A stretch of 12,118 nucleotides of DNA, taken from JAICLL01 sp035252155. Lineage in GTDB: Bacteria > Planctomycetota > Planctomycetia > Pirellulales > JAICIG01. The position numbers were made by a program, and so were the translations under genes. Below the pieces are notes generated by a model. It had not been told where the DNA came from and did not search any database. It saw only the letters and a program-made list of their open reading frames with translations. The stretch is taken from positions 1-12,118 of the forward strand of contig DATFDL010000806.1 of NCBI GenBank assembly GCA_035252155.1. Direction: 5' to 3'. Shown here one piece after another: positions 1 through 7,658 of this stretch (the stretch's first letter is position 1; every line of letters starts with the position of its first letter).

Positions 1-36
1 ATCCGCTCTCCCGCCGGGAGAGGTTAGGTGAGGGCC
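1..36. repeat. Partial dispersed palindromic repeat with trailing GGTTAGGTGAGGG
   Basis: A perfect 7-bp inverted repeat, CTCTCCC (6-12) and GGGAGAG (16-22), surrounds a 3-base loop and is followed by AGGTTAGGTGAGGGCC. From memory, this resembles the 'CTCTCCC...GGGAGAGGGTTAGGGTGAGGG' elements scattered between genes in planctomycete and other GC-rich genomes. The copy is imperfect and may be cut by the window edge. No function is claimed. Confidence 0.5.
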
Positions 37-217
37 AAAAGAATTGCCTCACCGAACCGTCGAAGCGAGGATCAAGGTGCGAGAACCCGCCGGCGCGGAA
101 AAACGCGCGTGCGAGGCGTTGGCCGCCGACGAGCCCCTGCGCGACGTCCTGCTTTCACCGGTCGAGGCGCGCGCCGGCTGGGTGACGCTTCGCGATCCGA
201 ATAACTGCCGCCTGTAA
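32..217 (+). pseudogene. Coding-like fragment without a start, unknown product
   Basis: An open frame runs from just after a TGA at 29-31, which lies inside the repeat, to a TAA at 215-217. It reads through about 60 codons and ends in ...GWVTLRDPNNCRL. Third codon positions are strongly G/C, as in the real genes downstream, which suggests genuine coding sequence. There is no in-frame ATG. The only plausible start is GTG at 77, which would give 46 residues and has no convincing ribosome site. I do not recognise the product. In planctomycete loci of this type a DUF58 gene often precedes the BatA gene, but this tail does not look like one to me. It may be the 3' end of a gene broken by the repeat, or a chance frame in GC-rich DNA. 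Confidence 0.3.
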
Positions 218-245
218 TCAATCTTGAGTTGCGGCCAGAGGCAGC

Positions 246-280
246 GCTAGGTTAGGCTGGGTTATTCGCCAGCCCGTAGC
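246..280 (+). promoter_or_regulatory. Hairpin in the leader of the BatA/VWA operon
   Basis: GGCTGG (255-260) pairs with CCAGCC (269-274) across an 8-base loop. An outer GCTA (246-249) pairs with TAGC (277-280) across a small internal loop. The structure ends 15 bases before the ATG at 296. No run of T follows, so an intrinsic terminator is unlikely. It could be a 5'-leader structure affecting the first gene. I found no convincing -35/-10 pair in 218-295 and no Shine-Dalgarno sequence before 296. Confidence 0.3.
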
Positions 281-295
281 TTAAACGCCTCGCCC

Positions 296-2287
296 ATGCC
301 CGGATTCCTGGCCGCTGGTTTTGCTCTCGCCGCACTAGTCGCCGCCACAGGGCCGCTGCTGATCCACCTGGTCGAACGTCGCCGCTCGCGAGTGGTGGCG
401 TGGAGCGCGATGGAACTGCTCGCTGAGGCCCTCGGCCAAAAACGGCGGAAATTGCTGGTGCGCGATCGCGCCTTGCTAGTGCTGCGGACCTGCGCTATTG
501 TGATGTTTGGCCTGGCGATGTCGCGGCCCTATTGGTCGGGCGGCGGTCGGGCAGCCGATCTTCGCCAGCCGCTGCACGCGGTGCTGGTCATCGACAATAG
601 CCTCAGCATGGCCTACGAGCAGCTTGATGGCACGTTGCTCGACGCGGCGAAAAGCAAAGCCGCTCGGTTCCTGCGCCTGCTGTCGCCGGGCAGCGAAGTC
701 TCGGTCGTGCCCTGGTGCGGCCCCAACGATCCGCTCTCGCCGCCGACAAGCCGCGCCGCCGCGGAACGTCGACTGGCGGCCATCGAGCCTGCCGGCCGCT
801 CGGCGAACGTTGTCGAAGCAATCGACCTGATCCAGCGCGCTTGCCGAATGTCGCTGTTGCCGGCCAAACGAGTTGTGCTTTTCACCGACCAGCAAGCGAT
901 CGATTGGCCCGCCGATTTCCGCGCCGCGGGCGAGACCTTGCCCGAAGTGCAAGTGGCCTCCCTGGCGCCGGCTTACATCGACAACGCCTGGGTGGCCGAG
1001 CTGTCGCTGCCCGACGCGGTGGCCGACGTCGCCGGCGAAAGTTTGTTGACCGCCGTCGTTCGTTACCAGGGCGCGGCGCCGCGGCGTGCCGTCACCGCGA
1101 AGCTGATGATCGAGGGACAAACGGTGGCGGAGCAATCGGCCGAATTACTTTCGGGCGAGGACCATCGGCTGCAGTTTCGACACCGCTTCGTCGGTTCGTC
1201 CGGCGCGCGATCGGCAATGGTGTCGCTGGAGATCACGCCCGATCGGCTGCCGGCCGACGACCGCCGGACGCTTGCCGTGCCGGTTGCTGCTCAACTACCC
1301 GTGCTCTTCGTCGAAGACGCCGATGTCGGCGGCTCGCGGCGTCGGGCGGATGAAACCGCATCGCTGCGCCGATTGATCGGCGAAACCGACGCGCTAGGGG
1401 CTGACGTGCCCTTGGCGGCGATCGAACGCACCACCATCGACCAGCTCACTCCCAAAATACTCGCCACGAAGCGGTTGGTGGTGGTCGCAGGTGTGCGCGA
1501 TCCGGGCGACGCCGTAAAGACGCTGCACCGCTACGTCGAACTAGGAGGACAGCTATTGATCGTGGCCGGGGGCGGCTTCGATCCCGTCACGTGGAACCGC
1601 GCCGCATGGCTGGACGGCGAGGGCATTTTGCCTCTGAGCCTCCAGCCACAACTGGTGGGCAGCGTTCCGACCGACGGCGCCGACCTCGAGCCGTTTTGGT
1701 TGTCGCCCGACTCGATCGACGCGCGCCATTGGCGACTCGATCATCTGCCAAACGATCAATGGCAAGAGCTGGCGCGTGAGCCGGTGTTCTTCCGCTATGC
1801 CGCCTGCACGCGGGAACGACAAAAGCAGGGGCTGGCAGGCGAAACGCCCAATTTCCGCATCCTGGCCGAGCTGAGCAACGGCGATCCTTTGCTCATCGAA
1901 CGAAACCTGGCGGCCGGGCGCATCGTGTTATTCGCCAGCGGACTGGCGCCCGAGTGGAATACGCTGGCACAGTCACGGGCGGTGCTGCTGATCGACCGCC
2001 TCGTGCGGCAGATGCTCGCTCATTCCTTGCCGCGCGCCGGCCAAACGATGGGTGCACCGGCCGCCGAATCCGACCTGCGACCCGCAAGCGAAGCACGCAT
2101 GCGTGGCTGTCTGCCCGGCGTGCCTTTTCGTCGGTTGCCTCCAGGTGCTGAAATACCCTTGGAGTCGGCCGACGTGGCGGGCGCGGACATGTGGCGATGG
2201 TTAATGATTGCTATGCTGGCGTTGCTCATCGCGGAACAAGTGATCGTGATGGTTTCGACACGACGCGATCGGAGCATGCCGGCATGA
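296..2287 (+). CDS. BatA-domain, VWA and GATase-like membrane protein
   Basis: This 663-residue inner-membrane protein is the first gene of the operon. Its N-terminus is a BatA-type domain (PF07584-like). It has a membrane segment at about 3-26, the motif GPLLIHLVERRR, and a second membrane segment at about 58-78. A von Willebrand A domain follows. Its metal-ion-dependent adhesion motif DxSxS is intact as D100-N-S102-L-S104, and a later VVLFTDQ strand carries D198. From about residue 385 there is a glutamine-amidotransferase-like fold (VVVAGVRDPGD, then GGQLLIVAGGG) without the family's nucleophile cysteine. A C-terminal membrane segment lies at about 634-655. Proteins of this kind sit beside MoxR ATPases and DUF58 proteins and are thought to act in envelope assembly or stress tolerance. 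The exact role and ligand are unknown. The ATG at 296 was chosen because the BatA domain begins right there. The end overlaps the next gene by ATGA. Confidence 0.88.
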   Translation: MPGFLAAGFALAALVAATGPLLIHLVERRRSRVVAWSAMELLAEALGQKRRKLLVRDRALLVLRTCAIVMFGLAMSRPYWSGGGRAADLRQPLHAVLVIDNSLSMAYEQLDGTLLDAAKSKAARFLRLLSPGSEVSVVPWCGPNDPLSPPTSRAAAERRLAAIEPAGRSANVVEAIDLIQRACRMSLLPAKRVVLFTDQQAIDWPADFRAAGETLPEVQVASLAPAYIDNAWVAELSLPDAVADVAGESLLTAVVRYQGAAPRRAVTAKLMIEGQTVAEQSAELLSGEDHRLQFRHRFVGSSGARSAMVSLEITPDRLPADDRRTLAVPVAAQLPVLFVEDADVGGSRRRADETASLRRLIGETDALGADVPLAAIERTTIDQLTPKILATKRLVVVAGVRDPGDAVKTLHRYVELGGQLLIVAGGGFDPVTWNRAAWLDGEGILPLSLQPQLVGSVPTDGADLEPFWLSPDSIDARHWRLDHLPNDQWQELAREPVFFRYAACTRERQKQGLAGETPNFRILAELSNGDPLLIERNLAAGRIVLFASGLAPEWNTLAQSRAVLLIDRLVRQMLAHSLPRAGQTMGAPAAESDLRPASEARMRGCLPGVPFRRLPPGAEIPLESADVAGADMWRWLMIAMLALLIAEQVIVMVSTRRDRSMPA

Positions 2288-4038
2288 CCGATTCGATGCT
2301 GCATGTTGTTTCGCGGTGGTTGGCCGCCGGTTCGAGCGATCGGCTGACGCACGCGAAAGTGTCGTTCGGCCTGCGGGCTCTCGACGGCCGGCAGGGTTGG
2401 CTCTGGGCTGCCTCCGCGGCGATCGCGGTCGGCTGCGTGTGGTATTACTTCCGCTGGCAACCGCGGCGGCGGCGACTAGCGGTCCTAGGGCTGGCGCTCT
2501 GCCGCGCCTCGCTGCTCGCGACGGCGCTGCTGATCGTGACCGAGCCGGGCCTGTGGGCCGAAATCGAAGAACCGGCGCCCGCGGCTGTTTGGCTGATCTT
2601 CGACGGCAGCGACAGCCTGAGTTCTTTCGATCGCCCTGAACTGTTGTCGCGCTTGCAGTCTCGGTTCCAGGTCGAATCGTTTCTGATCGAGCAGCAAGGA
2701 AATCTGACGCCAATCGGCACGCCTCCTAATTCGGCCACGAACGTGCCACCACGGGCTGAAAAACCCGCGGCACGGAGCCCAACGCGGTTGCGCACGGCGC
2801 TGGCGGAAGTTGCCTGGCAATCGGCGGGCGAATCACTGGCTGGCATCATCCTGTTCAGCGATTTCAACTCGATCACCGATCCGCCGCCCGCCGAGGCCAC
2901 GCGCCAACTGGGTGTGCCGGTCTATACGGTGGGGTTGGGGCCTTTGACGGTGGCCGAGCAAGATCCGAAACAAGCTATGCCGGATGGCGGGGAGAACGGA
3001 ATGAATTCTGTTCTACGAGTGCTGGTGATCGAGTACGAACCGACCTGGGAATGGCGTTATCTCAAGGAAACCTTCTTGCGCGATCCGCGCATCGGGCCAA
3101 AGGGCTTCCGAACGTTCTTGCGATCGGCCGATCCTCAAGTCCGCGGACGAGACCCACTGTTTTATTCCGAGCTGCCGCGCGACCGCGATGAATTGCAGTC
3201 GCACGACGTTGTCGTCTTGGGCGATCTGCCTGCGGCCGCGCTCGGCAGTCGCTTTTGCGAACAGTTAAGGGAATTCGTCGAACGTTTCGGCGGCGGGCTG
3301 GTAATTCTATCGGGAACTCACTTCGGCCCCGCCCAACTTGCCGACACGCCGCTGGCCGAACTGCTGCCAGTTACTCTCGACGACGTGCCGCGCAGCGAAA
3401 AGTCGTCTTTCCTGCCGCGCCTGACCGCCGCCGCGGCCGAAACGGATTTTATGCGACTCTCGCCCGACGCAGAGAGAAACACCGCCGCTTGGCAGAAGCT
3501 CGGCCCGCTGGATTGGTATCAACCAACCCGTGCGGTTCATCCCCAGACCACGGTATTGCTGGAACATCCCACCGCCAAGTGCTCTGATGCCCGTACGCCG
3601 CAGCCGCTCGTTGCGCTGCGGCGCGCGGGACGTGGCGAAGTGCTTTACCTGGCCATGAATGAGAGTTGGCGTTTACGGCGACCGGCCGGTCCGCGCGACT
3701 ATCGGCGGTTTTGGACCGCCGCCATTCATCGGTTGGGGGCGAACCACACCGCGAGCGAAGCATCGACGACGGAAACGGCGGTCAACGCCGGACGAACGGC
3801 TGACGCGCTCGATGCCCAGCGAAATCACGCACTAGAGCAAGAGCTGGCCCGCGTCACTGGGGGCAAAGCCTACGAACTCGACGAGATCGACCACGTGCTC
3901 GATGAACTTTGGCCGTCCGACCGGTGGCAAAGCGCCTTCCAGATTATTCCGCTCTGGAACAACTGGCCGGTCTTTGTGTGGGTCGTGGGACTGATGCTTG
4001 CCGAATGGTGGGGGCGCAAACGACTGAGCCTGCCATGA
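2284..4038 (+). CDS. VWA/GATase-like membrane protein, second of operon
   Basis: A 584-residue membrane protein. The frame is open further upstream, to an ATG at 2191, but ATG 2284 is preferred. It overlaps the previous stop as ATGA, and this coupling recurs at every junction of the operon. Two membrane segments (about 39-57 and 65-86) are followed by a VWA-like domain with a DxSxS motif at D107-G-S109-D-S111. The strand GIILFSDFNS is placed where the domain's last metal ligand usually lies. From about residue 240 there is a GATase-like region (LRVLVIEYEPTWEWRYL, DVVVLGDLP near 309, FGGGLVILSG near 335). The usual catalytic cysteine position reads SGTHFG, so glutaminase activity is unlikely. 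A last membrane segment lies at about 561-577. It probably assembles with the product of the preceding gene. Its precise function is unknown. Confidence 0.85.
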   Translation: MTDSMLHVVSRWLAAGSSDRLTHAKVSFGLRALDGRQGWLWAASAAIAVGCVWYYFRWQPRRRRLAVLGLALCRASLLATALLIVTEPGLWAEIEEPAPAAVWLIFDGSDSLSSFDRPELLSRLQSRFQVESFLIEQQGNLTPIGTPPNSATNVPPRAEKPAARSPTRLRTALAEVAWQSAGESLAGIILFSDFNSITDPPPAEATRQLGVPVYTVGLGPLTVAEQDPKQAMPDGGENGMNSVLRVLVIEYEPTWEWRYLKETFLRDPRIGPKGFRTFLRSADPQVRGRDPLFYSELPRDRDELQSHDVVVLGDLPAAALGSRFCEQLREFVERFGGGLVILSGTHFGPAQLADTPLAELLPVTLDDVPRSEKSSFLPRLTAAAAETDFMRLSPDAERNTAAWQKLGPLDWYQPTRAVHPQTTVLLEHPTAKCSDARTPQPLVALRRAGRGEVLYLAMNESWRLRRPAGPRDYRRFWTAAIHRLGANHTASEASTTETAVNAGRTADALDAQRNHALEQELARVTGGKAYELDEIDHVLDELWPSDRWQSAFQIIPLWNNWPVFVWVVGLMLAEWWGRKRLSLP

Positions 4039-5681
4039 ACGACATCACGCCACTGCGGAAATGTCTCGATCGTTGGGCTAAGCGCCGGCTGCTGGCGCGT
4101 CGTGCGCTGGTCGTGGCACAATTCGGCGCTGTGGCCTCGTCAGCGATGCTCGCGGCCTTCGCCATCGATGATGCGATGCGCCTCCCAGCGGCGGCACGGG
4201 CAGTAATGCTGTGCGCCGGGGTGGGCGCGGCGGTATGGGCCAGCCGCCGTTGGCTGGTTCCGCGGTGGCGATCGCGAGAAAGCACCGTCGAGATGGCCCT
4301 GTTGATCGAGCGCCGGCAGCGGCTCGAAAGCGACCTGGTGGCGGCGTTGCAATTTGAGTCACCCATCGCACGGCGCTGGGGCTCGGCCGACTTGCGGCGG
4401 GCGGTCATCGACTACGTTGCCGAATACGCCAAGACGCTGCGCCTGCCGCGTGGCCGCCCGGCATTCGCGGCGTTGGTGTGGGCGGCCAGCTTGCTCATGG
4501 CGGCCGCCGCCTGGATCGTGTTGATGGTTTATTTGCCCGCCCATACCGCCGCCTTTGCTCATCGTTGTTTGTTCGCCGACGCTCACTATCCAACCCACAC
4601 CCGCATCGAAACGATCGAGATCGATCGGGCGGCGGTCCCCAAAAATTCGACGACCAAAGCCATCTCTGGCCAGCCGCTCGAACTTAACGTTCGCTGCTGG
4701 GGCCGGCTGCCCGAAACAGGCAAAGTGATCGTTCGCTCGGCCGACGGAACGTCAGTGTGCCTAGAGTTGCAACGAGACACTCGCGGGGCGGGCGACTACG
4801 CGGCGCGTATACCCCGGCTCTACGCACCGGTGGTCTGTCAGGTCAACTTGGGCGATGCATGGCCTGAACGTTTCGAGCTGCAAACGGTCGAGCGGCCGCA
4901 AGTTGAACTGGCCGTCGTTGTGAAACCGCCTGATTATGCCCCGGCCGATGCGGCCGCAGCTCAGCCGCAGCCCGGCATGGCGCAGTGGACGGTGCTCGAA
5001 GGATCGCAAGTCGCGCTCGAATTGCGCTCGCAAAATAAGCCACTTGAAAAAGTCGTGCTGGAACTGGACGGAGAGCAATATGACTTCACGCGCGAATCGG
5101 CGGGACGCCGCCATTGGCGATTGTCGCCACCGCCGCCCCTGCGCGACGTCCGGCGGCATGTGAAGTTCGCCCTCGCGGTGAGCGACGTTGATGGCATCGC
5201 ACCGGCCGAGCCTATGGCCGGCGTCATTCGCGTCGAGCCCGATCGTCCGCCGACCGTTCATCTTTCGGCGCGCTCGACCGTCGTGTTGCCCACCGCCCGG
5301 CCGATGCTTGAGTACGACGCTACTGACGATGTCGCGATTGCCCGGTTGCGAATCGACCGCGAACTCAAGCGCGGCGCGCAGTCGACACGCCTGGAACCGA
5401 TCGACCTAGAAGTCGCCAAGAAATCGATGGCGATTCACGGCAGCCAGGCCTGCGATCTTGGCGAGCTTGCCTTGACGTCGGGCGACGAGCTGAGAATCGC
5501 TCTGACGGCCACCGACGACCGAGGCCGTGCCGACGGCCAGACGGCGGTGAGCGAGCCGCTGGTGTTTCGCGTGACCGATCAGGCGGGCTTGTTGGCCTCG
5601 CTGTCTCAAGCGGAGGGCGATTTACAGCCGCCGTCGGAACGCGCGGCTCGAGTTATTGACGCTGACGAATCGTCGCCATGA
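4035..5681 (+). CDS. Membrane-anchored protein with large periplasmic part, DUF4175-like
   Basis: A 548-residue protein that starts at ATG 4035 and overlaps the previous stop as ATGA. An ATG further upstream at 3909 lies inside the previous gene and is rejected. The N-terminal third has hydrophobic segments at about 25-45, 53-72 and 143-170, separated by a basic stretch and a helix containing LLIERRQRLESDLVAAL. The remainder, about 175-548, should lie outside the membrane. It holds beta-rich repeats with phrases typical of large planctomycete DUF4175-like proteins: VVVKPPDYAP near 295, then RVEPDRPPTVHLS, then LEYDATDDVAIARLRI. The family assignment comes from memory of these phrases and is not certain. 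No enzymatic motif is visible. Its place between the VWA proteins and an exported helical protein suggests a structural role in one envelope complex. Confidence 0.75.
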   Translation: MNDITPLRKCLDRWAKRRLLARRALVVAQFGAVASSAMLAAFAIDDAMRLPAAARAVMLCAGVGAAVWASRRWLVPRWRSRESTVEMALLIERRQRLESDLVAALQFESPIARRWGSADLRRAVIDYVAEYAKTLRLPRGRPAFAALVWAASLLMAAAAWIVLMVYLPAHTAAFAHRCLFADAHYPTHTRIETIEIDRAAVPKNSTTKAISGQPLELNVRCWGRLPETGKVIVRSADGTSVCLELQRDTRGAGDYAARIPRLYAPVVCQVNLGDAWPERFELQTVERPQVELAVVVKPPDYAPADAAAAQPQPGMAQWTVLEGSQVALELRSQNKPLEKVVLELDGEQYDFTRESAGRRHWRLSPPPPLRDVRRHVKFALAVSDVDGIAPAEPMAGVIRVEPDRPPTVHLSARSTVVLPTARPMLEYDATDDVAIARLRIDRELKRGAQSTRLEPIDLEVAKKSMAIHGSQACDLGELALTSGDELRIALTATDDRGRADGQTAVSEPLVFRVTDQAGLLASLSQAEGDLQPPSERAARVIDADESSP

Positions 5682-7132
5682 ACAACGCCATAACTTACTT
5701 GATGATGCTGACGGCGTTCTCGTTGTTCGCCGGAGCGGTTGCGGCTGCTCCGGCCGACGTCGAAGTGTCGCGCGGGGAGCGATCACCCGACCTTGCGCGC
5801 CGCGCTCGGTTGCGAGAAACGCTCGCGCAGATCATCGATCGACGCCTGTTACGCTTGCGCGAGAACGGCGTGGAACATTTGGCTCTGTATCGCGCTTTGG
5901 AGGAACTGCGCGACAATCCGGGGGGCGCCATTGCGCTGGCGTTGTCGTCTGCCAATGGGCAGCTCGACGATCGCAGTGTCGGTGCTCCGGACGATCTGCG
6001 CCGTGTCGCGGACGAAGCCATTCAAGGGCTGCTGCAAGAACCTTACGATCTGCGCCGCCGGCTCAAGCTCGCCGAGATCAAGCAAGCCGCCGTGGATTCG
6101 AAAGAGTCTTCCGATCGCTTGCGCCGTTTGCTCGACGACGCGCGCCGCAGTCCGGGATTGCTCGGGCGGCTCGCTGCCGAAGCCGTTGAAATTCTCGACC
6201 GCTCGGGCGTTGCCGCGCTTTCAACCTTCCTCGAAGAGACTGGGCCGCTTTTGGCCATTGACCGCGAGGTGGCCCTGGCGTGCGCGGCCGAGCTGCGCGA
6301 TCGCCAGGCGGAGATCCGTTCCGCTACGAACGAGTCGCGACTTTCGACCCGCGCGGCCGACGAGCTAGTCGCGCGGCAGGCCGCCGTTGGGCAGACGCTC
6401 GCTCAATGGTCGACGGTGCTCGGCCGCACACCGGCGGCGCGCCGCCTGGTCAGCGATGCCCAAGTCGCCGCTGATCTGGCCACGCAGCGCTTGTTCGACC
6501 TCGACGCCCCCGCCGCCGCCGAAGAGCAGCAACGAGTACGCGACCGCTTGCGGGAACTGGCTGCCCTCTTTGAGCAGGCGATCGAGCGCGAGCGGGCCGA
6601 ATCGGACGCCGCGGACTGGGCCGCGCGCGCCGCGGAATTGGCTTCGACTCGCGACCATCTGCTTGTCGGCCTGAAGCAGCTTGATTTGTCGGCACATAAG
6701 GACCAACTCTCACGGTCGGCCGGTCAGATCGAGCAATGGCTCGGCGGCAAACAATTGCCTGCGCTGGTCGACGCCCAGTTGTTGCACACACTTCTTGTCG
6801 TCCGAGAGGCGGCCGCGGCCTATGACGCGGCCCGCGACGGCGACGCACGCGAAACGCTCGTCGAGCAGGCGCGGCGGGCGCTCGACCGGGCGGCTTCTGT
6901 GTGTGCCGCCGAATTGGCCCGCGGCCAACCGGCCCCCGCGTTGGACGATCTTCATCAAGAGCGCGCCGCTGCCGTCCACCAAAAAACGCCGGAAATAGAA
7001 TTTGACCTGACGCGTCAGCCCTGGTTCATCAAACTGCCGCCGGAAAACCAGCGCGCGATTCGCGCCCGTGAGAAGCCGTTTCCGCTGGGATTCGAGGAAC
7101 GGCTGAAGCACTACTTTGGTCGAGAGTGGTAG
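5678..7132 (+). CDS. Exported helical protein with conserved PPE...YF tail, unknown function
   Basis: The last gene of the operon encodes 484 residues, starting at ATG 5678 and overlapping the previous stop as ATGA. Residues 1-24 look like a signal peptide: a hydrophobic run LMMLTAFSLFAGAVAAA with small residues before the likely cleavage site. From about 35 to 440 the protein is rich in Ala, Arg, Leu, Glu and Asp with very few Gly or Pro, so long helices or coiled coil are likely. The tail (about 446-484) reads QPWFIKLPPENQRAIRAREK, then a GFEERLKHYF segment. I recall a similar LPP...P.GYEE.L..YF tail on several planctomycete proteins encoded at the ends of VWA operons. No catalytic motif is seen. 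It may be a periplasmic partner of the membrane proteins encoded upstream. A possible terminator follows at 7146. Confidence 0.75.
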   Translation: MNNAITYLMMLTAFSLFAGAVAAAPADVEVSRGERSPDLARRARLRETLAQIIDRRLLRLRENGVEHLALYRALEELRDNPGGAIALALSSANGQLDDRSVGAPDDLRRVADEAIQGLLQEPYDLRRRLKLAEIKQAAVDSKESSDRLRRLLDDARRSPGLLGRLAAEAVEILDRSGVAALSTFLEETGPLLAIDREVALACAAELRDRQAEIRSATNESRLSTRAADELVARQAAVGQTLAQWSTVLGRTPAARRLVSDAQVAADLATQRLFDLDAPAAAEEQQRVRDRLRELAALFEQAIERERAESDAADWAARAAELASTRDHLLVGLKQLDLSAHKDQLSRSAGQIEQWLGGKQLPALVDAQLLHTLLVVREAAAAYDAARDGDARETLVEQARRALDRAASVCAAELARGQPAPALDDLHQERAAAVHQKTPEIEFDLTRQPWFIKLPPENQRAIRAREKPFPLGFEERLKHYFGREW

Positions 7133-7145
7133 CCGCTCTCCGACA

Positions 7146-7183
7146 GGCACCCCTACTCTAGTTGGGCTGCCGGTTTCGTTTTT
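7146..7183 (+). terminator. Possible terminator at the convergent gene ends
   Basis: GGCA (7146-7149) pairs with TGCC (7168-7171), and CCC pairs with GGG just inside, with one bulged base and a loop of about 11 bases. The stem is followed by GGTTTCGTTTTT. It lies 14 bases after the operon's stop and abuts the 3' end of the minus-strand SCP2 remnant. The stem is imperfect and the T run is interrupted, so this call is tentative. Confidence 0.4.
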
Positions 7184-7403
7184 ATGACGGGAAACACTTC
7201 CCGAAGGCCACCAGCAGTTTGGGCGACCCCTTCAGGCGGATCCTCCGGCGAAGGAGCGCCCAAATCAGACTTCGCTCTTTCGCCAGAAAGCCCAACCACG
7301 TGGCGCTGTCAGCGGTCACGTGCAGGTCGGCTGGCCCGTGATGCCCGTGCTCGACTTGCAAGGCTCGAACCTGTCGCACGGTCGGATGCTCGGCGAGTCT
7401 CAT
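7182..7403 (-). pseudogene. SCP2-domain protein gene with its middle deleted
   Basis: This frame of 73 residues starts at ATG 7403 and ends at TAA 7182-7184. Residues 1-9 (MRLAEHPTV) look like a protein start. From about residue 10 it reads as the C-terminal part of an SCP2 sterol-carrier domain: VRALQVEHGHHGPADLHVTA, then TWLGFLAKERSLIWALL, KGSPKLLVAFGKCFPS. I recall this tail from planctomycete proteins of roughly 450 residues that join a 4Fe-4S ferredoxin-like region to a C-terminal SCP2 domain, and whose N-terminus is MRLAEHPTV-like. On that reading, most of the gene has been removed in frame, leaving its two ends joined. A fragment of this size lacks the start of the SCP2 fold and is unlikely to work as the original did. 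A TTG at 7430 is also in frame but lies in the operator. The gene sits directly downstream of a broken marR. Confidence 0.6.
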
Positions 7404-7418
7404 GGCGGTCTCACTAAT

Positions 7419-7430
7419 TTGTATATGCAA
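7419..7430. promoter_or_regulatory. MarR-type operator copy 1
   Basis: On the minus strand this reads TTGCATATACAA. It is a near palindrome (TTGnATATnCAA), extended to 16 bases as ATTTGCATATACAAAT. The identical 12-mer recurs at 7660-7671 before the marR remnant. It lies 16 bases before the ATG at 7403, just after a candidate promoter, so a bound dimer would block transcription of the SCP2 gene. A-T-rich near-palindromes of this size are typical MarR-family sites. Confidence 0.65.
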
Positions 7431-7458
7431 ATAAATGGCGAAAAAAAACAGATGTCAA
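7430..7458 (-). promoter_or_regulatory. Candidate promoter of the SCP2 gene
   Basis: A perfect -35 hexamer TTGACA (7458-7453) directly abuts the marR stop TGA (7461-7459). A 17-base spacer separates it from a weak -10, TTTATT (7435-7430). The transcript would start inside operator copy 1. The -10 match is only 4 of 6. Confidence 0.45.
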
Positions 7459-7632
7459 TCAGTCTGCGGCCTTCAACTGCCGCAGTCGCTTGGCGGCAAC
7501 TGGCTGACCTTCAGACCCAGCGGCCGAAGCCGCTCATCGTAAAGGTTTGTGACCACGCGGTTCAAAAGCCGCAGGCGCACGGCGATGCCACGACTTAGCG
7601 ACGGTGTCGATGTTGGTCGAACTTTTATCCAT
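7459..7632 (-). pseudogene. MarR-family regulator gene: frameshifted, middle deleted
   Basis: The likely original start is ATG 7632, which encodes MDKSSTNIDTVAKS and has a GAGGGAA ribosome site 8 bases upstream. The MarR-like sequence then continues in another frame: IAVRLRLLNRVVTNLYDERL, then RPLGLKVSQL, the first helices of the family. One extra base near 7588-7589 explains the switch, because removing a G turns TCG TGG CAT into TCG TGC ATC. After KVSQL the sequence jumps straight to AAKRLRQLKAAD and a stop at 7459, which reads as the end of a MarR protein. A normal family member has about 140-160 residues, so roughly 90 codons are missing, including the winged-helix DNA-binding region. A second start, ATG 7640, restores the frame for the middle part (to a stop at 7473) but has poor ribosome-site spacing. 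The product would not bind DNA as a MarR dimer. It presumably once repressed itself and the SCP2 gene. Confidence 0.7.
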
Positions 7633-7640
7633 GATCGCAT

Positions 7641-7647
7641 TTCCCTC
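7641..7647 (-). promoter_or_regulatory. Ribosome binding site of the marR remnant
   Basis: GAGGGAA on the minus strand lies 8 bases before ATG 7632 and directly abuts ATG 7640. The spacing supports 7632 as the original start, and therefore supports the frameshift reading. It is the clearest Shine-Dalgarno sequence in the window. Confidence 0.6.
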
Positions 7648-7658
7648 ACGCCCGATTT

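Noticed and set aside
476..1135. Minus-strand open frame inside the first operon gene
   Set aside because: The sequence is Arg/His/Gly-rich without domains and lies antisense to the VWA domain of a real gene. The same holds for the other minus-strand frames within 296-7132.
2191..2283. Upstream extension of the second operon gene to ATG 2191
   Set aside because: It would overlap the first gene by 97 bases, and its sequence is not membrane- or signal-like. ATG 2284 gives the ATGA overlap repeated at the other junctions.
3909..4034. Upstream extension of the third operon gene to ATG 3909
   Set aside because: It lies wholly inside the second gene. ATG 4035 gives the ATGA overlap and a family-like N-terminus.
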